Shown here: piece by piece, positions 1-6,024 of the stretch | Position numbering within the stretch: position 1 is the first letter of the stretch | How the letters are laid out: each line of letters starts with the position of its first letter | From: Sphingomonas sp. | GTDB lineage: Bacteria > Pseudomonadota > Alphaproteobacteria > Sphingomonadales > Sphingomonadaceae | DNA length: 9,165 nucleotides | Direction of reading: 5' to 3' | Assembly: GCA_025935515.1 (NCBI GenBank) | Contig: JAICVC010000080.1 | Location: 1 to 9,165, forward strand | Notes under the pieces: model-generated | The model's database searches: none | What the model was told of the DNA's origin: nothing | What the model saw: only the letters and a program-made list of their open reading frames with translations | Translations under genes and position numbers: made by a program

Positions 1-224
1 AACAGCGGCATTGCCCCGCGCTTCTCGAACCAGCGCTTGAACATCAGATAGTGTTTGCGTTCGTCCGCGCGGTGCTGCTCGACTTCGGCGATCAGCCTTT
101 TGTCGTCCGGGAAATGGCGGCGGACGGCAAGCAGCACCTTGTCGAGCGCGGTGTACCCGCGGTGCTCGTTGTACACATAGATCGACGTGACGACGTCGAT
201 CCAACGTCTGCCGAACCAAGACAT
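1..224 (-). CDS. Ferritin-like diiron-type protein, N-terminal part (runs off window)
   Basis: The reverse strand encodes 74 residues starting MSWFGRRWIDVV from an ATG at 224, with no stop before the window edge, so the C-terminus is missing. The visible part is charged and apparently helical. It carries acid/His pairs at E20-H21 and in the segment EVEQHRADERKHY (residues 47-59), which contains an ExxH motif (E55-R-K-H58). ExxH in a helix is typical of ferritin-like diiron carboxylate proteins, which suggests oxygen, iron or hydroxylation chemistry, but the second helix pair that would complete a metal site is not visible. An in-frame GTG two codons upstream (228-230) is an alternative start. 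The gene diverges from the cytochrome b561 gene. The coding call is fairly sure; the family is a moderate inference and the specific function is unknown. Confidence 0.6.
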   Translation of the reverse strand, partial: MSWFGRRWIDVVTSIYVYNEHRGYTALDKVLLAVRRHFPDDKRLIAEVEQHRADERKHYLMFKRWFEKRGAMPL

Positions 225-280
225 CAGCACAGAATTACGACCGGCCATTGGGGCGGTCAACGAAAGCTGCGCGCCAATTG

Positions 281-297
281 TTGCGAATCGTTTGCAA
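281..297. promoter_or_regulatory. Fur-like operator dyad between divergent genes
   Basis: TTGCGAATCGTTTGCAA is an imperfect inverted repeat (TTGCGAA and TTTGCAA arms) in the 133-base gap between the ferritin-like gene and the cytochrome b561 gene. Its AT-rich, GCGAAT-N-rich layout resembles Fur-family boxes of the GAGAAT-N-ATTCTC type. The symmetry is not perfect (6 of 8 pairs about a central base). The neighbours, a possible diiron protein and a haem protein, make iron control plausible. This is an inference from sequence resemblance only. I saw no convincing -35/-10 pair in the rest of the gap. Confidence 0.3.
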
Positions 298-357
298 TAG
301 TGAGCGCCGCCGCTACCAAGAGTTGAGCGCGGGCGCGCCGGCGAACCCAGGAGCCAT

Positions 358-948
358 ATGACCGACAAGACCAATTTCGACACCGCTACCCGAATTGCCG
401 CCGGCGACGACGGCACGACCTATGATGGTGTCGCCATTGCCCTGCACTGGTTCACGGCGCTGCTGGTTTTCGCGAATTTCGCGCTTGCGCACACGTGGGA
501 CTGGTTCGCGAAGCCGACCAAAGGGTTGATGGAACAGGCGCACATGTCCTTCGGCGTTTTGCTGACCGCGGCGATCCTCGCGCGGCTGATCTGGCGTTGG
601 TTGCCCGGGCACCAGGTGTCGTCGCTCGAGGCGGGCTGGGTGAAGCTCGCTTCGAAGGGGACGCATTACCTGCTTTATCTGCTGCTGATCGCCGAAGCGG
701 CGCTGGGCTTCGCGTTTCGTTGGGGCGCCGGGCGGCCGATGGCTTTCTTCGGCACCGGGATCCCGCCGATGATCGGTGAGATGGCGCGCCCGCTGCGGCG
801 CGAGCTGCGCGAGTATCACGAATGGATCGGCTGGGGGATCATTGTGCTCGCGCTGCTGCACGCGCTTGCCGCGCTCTACCACCATTATGTCTTGAGGGAC
901 CGAGTGCTGACACGGATGCTGCCGAGCGCCGCGAACGAGCGCGCCTAG
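358..948 (+). CDS. Cytochrome b561 family membrane protein
   Basis: A 196-residue di-haem b-type cytochrome of the bacterial b561 (CybB/YodB-like) family, expected in the inner membrane, where such proteins pass electrons from quinol or to other redox partners. Four hydrophobic segments lie at about residues 25-45, 62-80, 102-121 and 156-177. Candidate haem-ligand histidines sit where the family has them: H30 (ALHW), H62 (QAHMSFG), H154 (EYHEWIGW) and H168 (LLHALAALYHH), with H175/H176 close by. The start is set by an AGGAG at 349-353 just before the ATG. It is divergent from the ferritin-like gene and convergent with the aspartyl protease gene. The electron donor and physiological role cannot be told from sequence. 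Confidence 0.93.
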   Translation: MTDKTNFDTATRIAAGDDGTTYDGVAIALHWFTALLVFANFALAHTWDWFAKPTKGLMEQAHMSFGVLLTAAILARLIWRWLPGHQVSSLEAGWVKLASKGTHYLLYLLLIAEAALGFAFRWGAGRPMAFFGTGIPPMIGEMARPLRRELREYHEWIGWGIIVLALLHALAALYHHYVLRDRVLTRMLPSAANERA

Positions 949-1003
949 CAAGGATGCGCGCGCCGATTGGCGCAAGACCTGCTGTCGATCGTGATCCAGC
1001 CCT

Positions 1004-1912
1004 TCAGTGCGCCGACGGGTTCTCGCGCACGACCCCAGGCGGGTGCGGAACCGGAGCATCGAGGCGGGCGATCGGCGCTAAATGGATGCGGCCATGCGGC
1101 GCGTCGAAGGTCATCACGAAGCGCTGCAACAGCTCCATCCCGATCAGCGGCGGGTTGCCGCCCGGCCCCCAGAAGTCGCGGAAGACGTAAGGACCGATCG
1201 TGACCGAGCGGTATTTGCCCGAGACGCCCTCGAAGTCCTTGCCGAGTCCGTTGCCCAGCATCGTGGTGGTGATGATATCCGCTTCGGCGGCTGAGGGGTC
1301 GTTGACCGAGCTTTCCGAGCCCGTGTCGATGCGCAGCTCGCGATCGATCCCGAGCCCTTGCCGCGGCTCGATTCGCGCGCGGATGAACAGCTTGCCGCCT
1401 TCGGTGCGCAGCGGGAGCGTCGCCGCTCGCGCCGGCCGCGGTGCGCGGTCCGACGCAAACCAGCTGATCCGTTGCGCCGACGGGTCGATCGTCACGACGT
1501 TTCGGACGAAGAGCTCGGCGCCGATCAGGCCGCGAACCTCCTTGGGCAGCGGCGCCTGTCTGAGATCGAGGACAAAGGGCGTGCTTTCATAGGAATCGCC
1601 GCCGATGGCGATGGTGACCGGCTGCGAATAAGCGTAGGTCACCGGGCCCTGTCCGGCTCCGGTCGTTGAACCGTGTCCGCTCACGCCAAGCTTCAATTCG
1701 GCCGCGAGCGTGGGATCGAGGACGCTTCGCGGGGCACCGGAGTCGACGATGAACCAGAAGGGGCCGGCACCGTTCACCCGCGCCTGGACCATCATCAGCT
1801 TGCCGTCGCGGCGGTACTGGATGTCGCCGAGCGGCTTCGTCTCAGCATCGCGAAAGACGCATGCGGGCAAAATCGCGAGAACGCCGAAGATCCCAAGCAA
1901 CAGGCGGCGCAT
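1004..1912 (-). CDS. Two-lobed retropepsin-like aspartyl protease, predicted lipoprotein
   Basis: A 302-residue protein with two aspartyl-protease active-site motifs: VDSGAPRSVLD (Asp57) and RIDTGSESSVND (Asp196). Each is followed by the matching hydrophobic-Gly element, GLIGAELF (128-135) and PLIGMELLQRF (255-265). This gives two retropepsin-type lobes in one chain, resembling the pepsin layout in miniature and matching the bacterial Asp_protease_2 type. The N-terminus MRRLLLGIFGVLAILPAC is a lipoprotein signal with the predicted lipidated Cys at residue 18, so it should act at the envelope as a membrane-anchored protease. The ATG has a strong AAGGAG (1920-1925) seven bases away. It follows the FAAL gene on the same strand after 97 bases. 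The substrate is unknown, and whether both Asp residues work in one site is inferred. Confidence 0.88.
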   Translation of the reverse strand: MRRLLLGIFGVLAILPACVFRDAETKPLGDIQYRRDGKLMMVQARVNGAGPFWFIVDSGAPRSVLDPTLAAELKLGVSGHGSTTGAGQGPVTYAYSQPVTIAIGGDSYESTPFVLDLRQAPLPKEVRGLIGAELFVRNVVTIDPSAQRISWFASDRAPRPARAATLPLRTEGGKLFIRARIEPRQGLGIDRELRIDTGSESSVNDPSAAEADIITTTMLGNGLGKDFEGVSGKYRSVTIGPYVFRDFWGPGGNPPLIGMELLQRFVMTFDAPHGRIHLAPIARLDAPVPHPPGVVRENPSAH

Positions 1913-1972
1913 GGCATCGCTCCTTCGTCAGGACCGGCGATGAGATACCTGCGCCACGTGTCTTGGAAGCGG

Positions 1973-1996
1973 CTTTCGCTCAACCGTCAGCGAAAG
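1973..1996 (-). terminator. Hairpin just downstream of the FAAL stop
   Basis: CTTTCGCT and AGCGAAAG form a perfect 8-bp stem around an 8-base loop, 13 bases past the FAAL stop codon on the minus strand. There is no U-run after it on that strand, so it is not a canonical Rho-independent terminator. It may be a 3'-end stabilising stem or a processing site separating the FAAL gene from the aspartyl protease gene. The structure is seen directly; the role is inferred. Confidence 0.4.
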
Positions 1997-2009
1997 TCGA
2001 CGAAGACGC

Positions 2010-3785
2010 CTAGGCCGCGATATCGTACGGCTGGATCTCGCCCGACAAGTAGAGATTGCGCGCCTTGGTCCGGGAGAGCTTGCCCGAGCTGGTGCGGGGC
2101 AGGGTGCGGGGCGGGACCAGCTCGACCACTGGGGTAATGCCGGTGATGGCGCGGACGCGCTCGCGGATCTCGTCGCGCAGGCGGCCGCGTTCCTCATTGT
2201 CGGACACGCGGCAATGGACCAGGACGGCCGGCGTCTCCTCGCCGCTGTGGCCGGTGATCGCGAACGCGGCGATGTCGCCCGACTTGAAGCCGGGCAGCTG
2301 CTCGACGGCCCATTCGATGTCCTGCGGCCAGTGGTTGCGGCCGTTGATGATGATCATGTCCTTGGCGCGGCCAACGATGAAGATGTAGCCCTTCGACATG
2401 TAGCCCATGTCGCCGGTGTCGAGCCAACCGTCGTCGCTGAGGCAGGCCGTCGTCGATTCCTCGTCGCGGAAATAGGAGTGCATGACGCTCGCGCCGCGGA
2501 CGTAAACCTTGCCGATGCCGCGGTCGGGGAGGAGCTCGCCGGCGGCCCCGCGGATCTCGATCTCCATGCCGGTGACCGGCTTCCCGCAATTGACAACGGC
2601 GCGGTAGCGGCGCGGGCGACCGTCGTCTTCCGGGGTTCCGCCCGACAGCTCGTTCTCCTCGACCAGCTCAAGCCGGATGCCTTCGCCCGGCGGCATCAAG
2701 GATACCGCGAGCGTCGCTTCGGCGAGGCCGTAGCTTGGGCAGAAGGCGCTGGCCTTGAAGCCGGCGGCGTCGAAGCAGTCGACGAAGGCCTGCATCACGT
2801 CCGGACGAATCATGTCGGCGCCGTTGCCGGCGATCCGCCAGTTCCTGAGGTCGAAGCGGTCCTCGGCGCGGGTCTGCGAGCTCATCCGGCGCGAGCAAAT
2901 ATCGTAGCCGAAGGTCGGCGAGTAACTGAGGCTCGTGCCGGGATTGCGCGTGACCATGTCGAGCCAGGCGAGTGGCCGCCGGGCAAAGTCTTCGGTCTTC
3001 AGATAATCGACCGACATCTGCATCGCGATCGGCGACAGGAAGCAGCCGACCAATCCCATGTCATGGTACCATGGCAGCCATGAAATCACCCGGTCGGTCT
3101 CGACCACCTCGAGCCCGACGCCGTGCGAGTGGAGATTGTCGAGCAAAGCGCGGTGCGTGACCGCGACTCCGTGCGGGAAGCGCGTCGACCCGCTCGAATA
3201 TTGCAGATAGGCGATGTCATCGGGGCTGGCGGTGGGCAGTTCGCCAGGCGCTGGCTCGATCGTCCCAAGCGTGTCCCAGGATCGTGAAGCACAGCCGGCC
3301 TGGCCCGCCGCTGCCTCGCAGAAACCCGCGAGCTCTGGGGGATAAAGCAGCAAGGCCGGGTCGCAGCTTTTCAGCTGCACTGCCAGCTGATCGACATAAG
3401 CCTCGCGCCCGCCGAAGCTGGTTGGAAGCGGCAGCGGCACCGGCCAGGCGCCGGCGCAAACCGCGCCGAAGAAGGCGGTTGCAAACTCGGCGCCCGTCTC
3501 GGCCACCAAAGCGATGCGGTCGCCGGGCTTGACGCCGAGCGCGACGAAGCGGCGGGCGGCGTCTAGTCCGTCCTCGCGCAGCTCCGAATAGGGATAAGCG
3601 CGCGTCAGCGTGCCGCGCGCGTCGTGGAAGTTGAGGCCTCGCCTGCCTTGCGCGGCATAGTCCAGCGCTTCGCCGATGGTTCCGAAATCGGCGAGCCGGC
3701 GAGGCAGCTCATCCAAGGTGGGCGTCGCCCCGGCGGGCGCGAGGTCCTTCGTCACTGACGGGTTGCGCTCGAGCACGCAGTCCAT
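2010..3785 (-). CDS. Fatty acyl-AMP ligase (FAAL), adenylate-forming enzyme
   Basis: A 591-residue ANL-superfamily enzyme that activates a fatty acid with ATP to acyl-AMP, normally for transfer to an acyl carrier protein. Core motifs are in order: P-loop YLQYSSGSTRFPHGV (193-207), LPWYHDMGL (237-245), SYGLAEA (351-357), LDTGD (455-459), VGRAKDMIIINGRNHWPQDI (471-490) and the C-terminal PRTSSGK with Lys569. The HWPQDIE signature, the NCGKP stretch and the extra segment at about 375-400 fit FAALs better than acyl-CoA ligases. The usual P-loop Lys is replaced by His205, a position that varies among FAALs. The ATG at 3785 has AGGGA only two bases away. It is divergent from recX. In sphingomonads such enzymes can serve sphingolipid or other ACP-dependent lipid synthesis, but no ACP, serine palmitoyltransferase or PKS lies in this window, so the pathway is unassigned. 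Confidence 0.9.
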   Translation of the reverse strand: MDCVLERNPSVTKDLAPAGATPTLDELPRRLADFGTIGEALDYAAQGRRGLNFHDARGTLTRAYPYSELREDGLDAARRFVALGVKPGDRIALVAETGAEFATAFFGAVCAGAWPVPLPLPTSFGGREAYVDQLAVQLKSCDPALLLYPPELAGFCEAAAGQAGCASRSWDTLGTIEPAPGELPTASPDDIAYLQYSSGSTRFPHGVAVTHRALLDNLHSHGVGLEVVETDRVISWLPWYHDMGLVGCFLSPIAMQMSVDYLKTEDFARRPLAWLDMVTRNPGTSLSYSPTFGYDICSRRMSSQTRAEDRFDLRNWRIAGNGADMIRPDVMQAFVDCFDAAGFKASAFCPSYGLAEATLAVSLMPPGEGIRLELVEENELSGGTPEDDGRPRRYRAVVNCGKPVTGMEIEIRGAAGELLPDRGIGKVYVRGASVMHSYFRDEESTTACLSDDGWLDTGDMGYMSKGYIFIVGRAKDMIIINGRNHWPQDIEWAVEQLPGFKSGDIAAFAITGHSGEETPAVLVHCRVSDNEERGRLRDEIRERVRAITGITPVVELVPPRTLPRTSSGKLSRTKARNLYLSGEIQPYDIAA

Positions 3786-3869
3786 TTCCCTGGCTGTTTC
3801 TTATCTCTCATCGGCAGCATTGGATGCCGCCGCTTTCCCCTTGGCGAGCCACTGTGGCACAAAAAGGGC

Positions 3870-4436
3870 GTGAGGACACCGTCCAAGCCCCGCCGTCTCC
3901 CGCAGCCGCTGAATGAGGCGGCGCTGCGCGAGCTCGCGCTTCGCTACGCGGGCAAATATGCAACCACGCGCGCCAAACTACGGGGCTACCTCGCGCGCAA
4001 GGTTCGCGAACGCGGCTGGAACGGCGACAAGGAGCCGGACCTCGAGGCACTTGCGAGCCGCTTTGCCGAACTCGGCTACATCGACGACGCATCCTATGCC
4101 TTGAGCCAGTCCCGATCGCTGAGCGGCCGCGGTTATGGGAAGCGCCGGTTGATCCAGAAACTGCGCCTCGCCGGAGTCGAGGATGCCGACAGCGCCGAAG
4201 CCAATGCGCATGCCGACGACGAAGCCGTCGATGCGGCTCTTCGGTTTGCCCGGCGCAGGCGTATCGGCCCGTTTGCAAGCGACCGTCCGGACCCGCGGCA
4301 GCGCGAAAAATGGATCGCCGCGATGATCCGGGCCGGTCACGATTCCGGACTCGCGCGCGCGATCACGGGCCTCGCGCCGGGCACGGAGATCGATGCCGAA
4401 ACCCTCCGGGAACGATCAGGATCGGCCGGACTCTAA
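3870..4436 (+). CDS. recX: Regulatory protein RecX
   Basis: A 188-residue basic, helical protein of the RecX family, which binds RecA filaments in the cytoplasm and restrains recombinase activity. The recognisable part is the tandem three-helix pattern: ALRYAGKYATTRAKLRGYLARK-type repeat (about 20-45), a second with RFAELGYIDDASYALS (about 63-79), then GRGYGKRRLIQKLRLAGV (about 86-103), the commonest RecX signature. The C-terminal third is more divergent. The start is a GTG with AAGGG almost touching it (3864-3868); no better in-frame start exists upstream. It is not next to recA here; instead it heads a plus-strand run followed by a cold-shock protein, an arrangement I recall from sphingomonads but could not check. 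Confidence 0.85.
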   Translation: MRTPSKPRRLPQPLNEAALRELALRYAGKYATTRAKLRGYLARKVRERGWNGDKEPDLEALASRFAELGYIDDASYALSQSRSLSGRGYGKRRLIQKLRLAGVEDADSAEANAHADDEAVDAALRFARRRRIGPFASDRPDPRQREKWIAAMIRAGHDSGLARAITGLAPGTEIDAETLRERSGSAGL

Positions 4437-4455
4437 ACCAGGTTAGCTATCGGAC

Positions 4456-4476
4456 ACCGAAAGTCGGTTTGCCGAC
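4456..4476 (+). promoter_or_regulatory. Two mutually exclusive hairpins in the cold-shock gene leader
   Basis: In the 69-base gap after recX, ACCGA-AAG-TCGGT (4456-4468) and GTCGG-TTTG-CCGAC (4463-4476) are both 5-bp stems that share the TCGG bases, so only one can form at a time. They lie about 30 bases before the cold-shock start codon. Cold-shock mRNAs are known for switching leader structure with temperature, but these stems are short and may be chance. No T-run follows, so this is not a terminator. Confidence 0.25.
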
Positions 4477-4505
4477 ACAATCACCCATGTTAATGGGAGC
4501 CTGGT

Positions 4506-5111
4506 ATGGTGCGTTCTGGCTTGCAACTGTCCGAGGAAGGGGATCGGCCCGTCATGGAGTCGGACGAAATCCCCCAGCCGGAGGAGATGGCGCCCATCAC
4601 CGGGCGCGTAAAATGGTTCGATGCGACGCGCGGCTTCGGCTTCCTCGTCAGCGACGACGTCGACGGCGACGTGCTGCTGCACTTCAGCGTGCTTCGCGAG
4701 CACGGCCGGCGAAGCGTGCCCGAAGGCTCGATCATCGAATGCGTGCCGGTCAAGCTCGACCGCGGGCTGCAGGCACGGAAGGTCATTTCGATCGACACTT
4801 CCTCGGCCTTGCCGCAGCAGCCGCGCTCGTCCATGCCGGCCGGCGAACGGTCGGACCGCAAGGCGCTTGCCGATGCGGCCGGCGAGTTCGAGCCGGTGGA
4901 GGTCAAATGGTTCAACCGCGTTCGCGGCTACGGTTTCGTGAAGCGGCCCGACGAATCGGGCGGCGAGGACGTGTTCGTGCACATGGAAACGGTGCGCACC
5001 TCGCACCTGCCGGAGCTTCAGCCAGGCCAGCAGCTCGAAGCGCGGATCGCGCCGAGCGCGAAGGGCCTGACCGCGGTCGAGCTGCGCGGTTTCGGCGACT
5101 CGGCGGACTAA
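4506..5111 (+). CDS. Double cold-shock-domain protein
   Basis: A 201-residue protein with two cold-shock (CSD) nucleic-acid-binding domains joined by a linker of about 30 residues rich in Ser, Arg and Ala. CSD1 spans about 31-97 (VKWFDATRGFGFLVS with RNP1-like GFGF, then DVLLHFSVL as RNP2-like). CSD2 spans about 130-196 (VKWFNRVRGYGFVKR, then DVFVHMETV). Such proteins bind single-stranded RNA or DNA and act as RNA chaperones or regulators; double-CSD versions are common in alphaproteobacteria. The ATG at 4506 is supported by GGGAG (4495-4499) six bases away; an internal ATG at 4554 would drop only the acidic 16-residue N-terminus. Its stop lies right at the unresolved start of the DUF192 gene. 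Confidence 0.93.
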   Translation: MVRSGLQLSEEGDRPVMESDEIPQPEEMAPITGRVKWFDATRGFGFLVSDDVDGDVLLHFSVLREHGRRSVPEGSIIECVPVKLDRGLQARKVISIDTSSALPQQPRSSMPAGERSDRKALADAAGEFEPVEVKWFNRVRGYGFVKRPDESGGEDVFVHMETVRTSHLPELQPGQQLEARIAPSAKGLTAVELRGFGDSAD

Positions 5112-5128
5112 GCGGCGCGCTGGTCGCC

Positions 5129-5578
5129 GTGCTCGCCTGCAGCCCGCAGGCGCCGGCCCAGAACGCGCCGGTCGACAGCGCGGCGCAGGACCCCGGCGCC
5201 CAGACCGGACTTCGCGAAGTGCCGCTGACCATCCGCTCGAAGAACAAGACTCATCACTTCACGGTTGAGGTCGCGGCGACTCCCGAACAGCAGGAAAAGG
5301 GGCTGATGTTCCGGCGCTCGCTCGGCGCGGACCGGGGCATGATCTTCCCCTACGAGCCGCCGCAGGAAGTCGCCTTCTGGATGAAGAACACGCTGATCCC
5401 GCTCGACATCATCTATATTCGGAGCGACGGGACGATCGTCCGGATCACCAAGGCCGAGGCGATGGACCTGGCGCCCTTGCCGTCGGGCGAGCCGATCGCC
5501 GCGGTGCTCGAAATCCGCAGCGGCCGGGCGGCCGAGCTTGGCATTACGGAAGGCGACATCGTCACCTGGAAGCCGTGA
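5129..5578 (+). CDS. DUF192 family protein, 5' end uncertain
   Basis: The DUF192 domain fills most of the frame: VPLTIRSKNKTHHFTVEVA, then TPEQQEKGLMFRRSL, GMIFPYEPP, FWMKNTLIPLDIIYI and the C-terminal AAVLEIRSGRAAELGI. DUF192 proteins are small beta-rich proteins, often exported, with no settled biochemical role. The start is a problem. The given GTG (5129) yields MLACSPQAPAQ, which is only the end of a lipoprotein-like signal (RLGGLSGALVAVLAC) that reads open upstream into the end of the cold-shock gene. That frame has no ATG, GTG or TTG between 4910 and 5128. A CTG at 5120 is another possible start. There is no clear ribosome-binding site for either, so translation may depend on coupling to the cold-shock gene, whose stop is at 5109-5111. 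Confidence 0.82.
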   Translation: MLACSPQAPAQNAPVDSAAQDPGAQTGLREVPLTIRSKNKTHHFTVEVAATPEQQEKGLMFRRSLGADRGMIFPYEPPQEVAFWMKNTLIPLDIIYIRSDGTIVRITKAEAMDLAPLPSGEPIAAVLEIRSGRAAELGITEGDIVTWKP

Positions 5579-5586
5579 CCGTGGAC

Positions 5587-5621
5587 GGATTGCTTCGTCG
5601 CTTGCGCTCCTCGCAATGACG
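5587..5621. repeat. REP-like CATTGCGAGGAG-type palindromic element
   Basis: The DUF192-NDUFA12 gap carries GGATTGCTTCGTCGCTTGCG followed by CTCCTCGCAATGACG. Its reverse reads GTCATTGCGAGGAGCG and then CAAGCGACGAAGCAATC. This is the widespread dispersed intergenic repeat recognised by its spurious translations 'VIARSASDEAI' and 'SLRGAQATKQS', both present on the minus strand here. The ends ATTGC (5589-5593) and GCAAT (5613-5617) are inverted, and a small CGC-TT-GCG dyad lies at the centre. Only one copy is in the window. It ends six bases before the NDUFA12 start codon, leaving GGGG as the only ribosome-binding-like bases. Confidence 0.75.
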
Positions 5622-5626
5622 GGGCA

Positions 5627-6022
5627 ATGCGCGCCGCGATGGGTTTCTGGTCGAAAATCTTCACCTGGTGGAACGGTGCGACCGTCGGAACCGTGCTGTG
5701 GACCCGCCGCTTTGGCGACGAGGTCGGCCGCGACGAGGCCGGCAACATCTATTACCAGGAAAAGAAGCGGCCGCAGCGCCGCTGGGTGATCTATTCGGGC
5801 GCCAACGACGGCAGCCGCGTGCCGCCGGGGTGGCAGCTGTGGCTTCGCGGAACGATCGAAGAGCTGCCCGAAGCGGAGCTGCCGCCGGTCCGCCACTTCC
5901 AGCAGCCGCCGACCGGCAACCTCACCGGCACGATGCAGGCGTTCCGCCCGGACGGCGCCCTGGGGTCGGGCAAGCTGCGGCCGGCGTCGACCGGGGACTA
6001 CGAGCCCTGGATCCCCGAATAA
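5627..6022 (+). CDS. NDUFA12-type complex I accessory subunit
   Basis: A 131-residue homologue of the 17.2-kDa (NDUFA12/B17.2) accessory subunit of NADH:ubiquinone oxidoreductase, a supernumerary subunit shared by mitochondria and alphaproteobacteria. The family pattern is clear: WWNGATVGTVLWTRRFG (14-30), EVGRDEAGNIYYQ (32-44), RRWVIYSG (51-58), and VPPGWQLWLRG (65-75), where the family has a VPPxWHxWLH-like core. It should sit on the peripheral arm of complex I at the inner membrane. The C-terminal 45 residues are Pro/Gly-rich and likely extended. ATG 5627 is used; an in-frame ATG at 5639 giving MGFWSKIF is equally possible and resembles the usual family start. The DUF2155 gene begins two bases after its stop. 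The other complex I genes are not in this window. Confidence 0.92.
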   Translation: MRAAMGFWSKIFTWWNGATVGTVLWTRRFGDEVGRDEAGNIYYQEKKRPQRRWVIYSGANDGSRVPPGWQLWLRGTIEELPEAELPPVRHFQQPPTGNLTGTMQAFRPDGALGSGKLRPASTGDYEPWIPE

Positions 6023-6024
6023 GC

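Noticed and set aside
960..973. Short hairpin GCGCC-GATT-GGCGC between the convergent b561 and protease genes
   Set aside because: The stem is only 5 bp with no T-run on either strand; it is too weak to call a terminator in GC-rich DNA.
313..1059. Minus-strand open frame opposite the cytochrome b561 gene
   Set aside because: The plus strand has a clear membrane haem protein with a ribosome-binding site; the antisense product is Arg/Gln/Pro-rich and resembles no family I know.
2214..3083. Plus-strand open frame of 289 codons inside the FAAL gene
   Set aside because: It is antisense to conserved FAAL motifs, and its composition (Val/Ala/Asp/Arg) is typical of a GC-rich shadow frame.
4310..5100. 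Upstream part of the plus-strand open frame that ends in DUF192
   Set aside because: This stretch overlaps recX and the cold-shock gene in another frame and gives only Arg/Ala-rich sequence; the real protein begins near 5120-5129.
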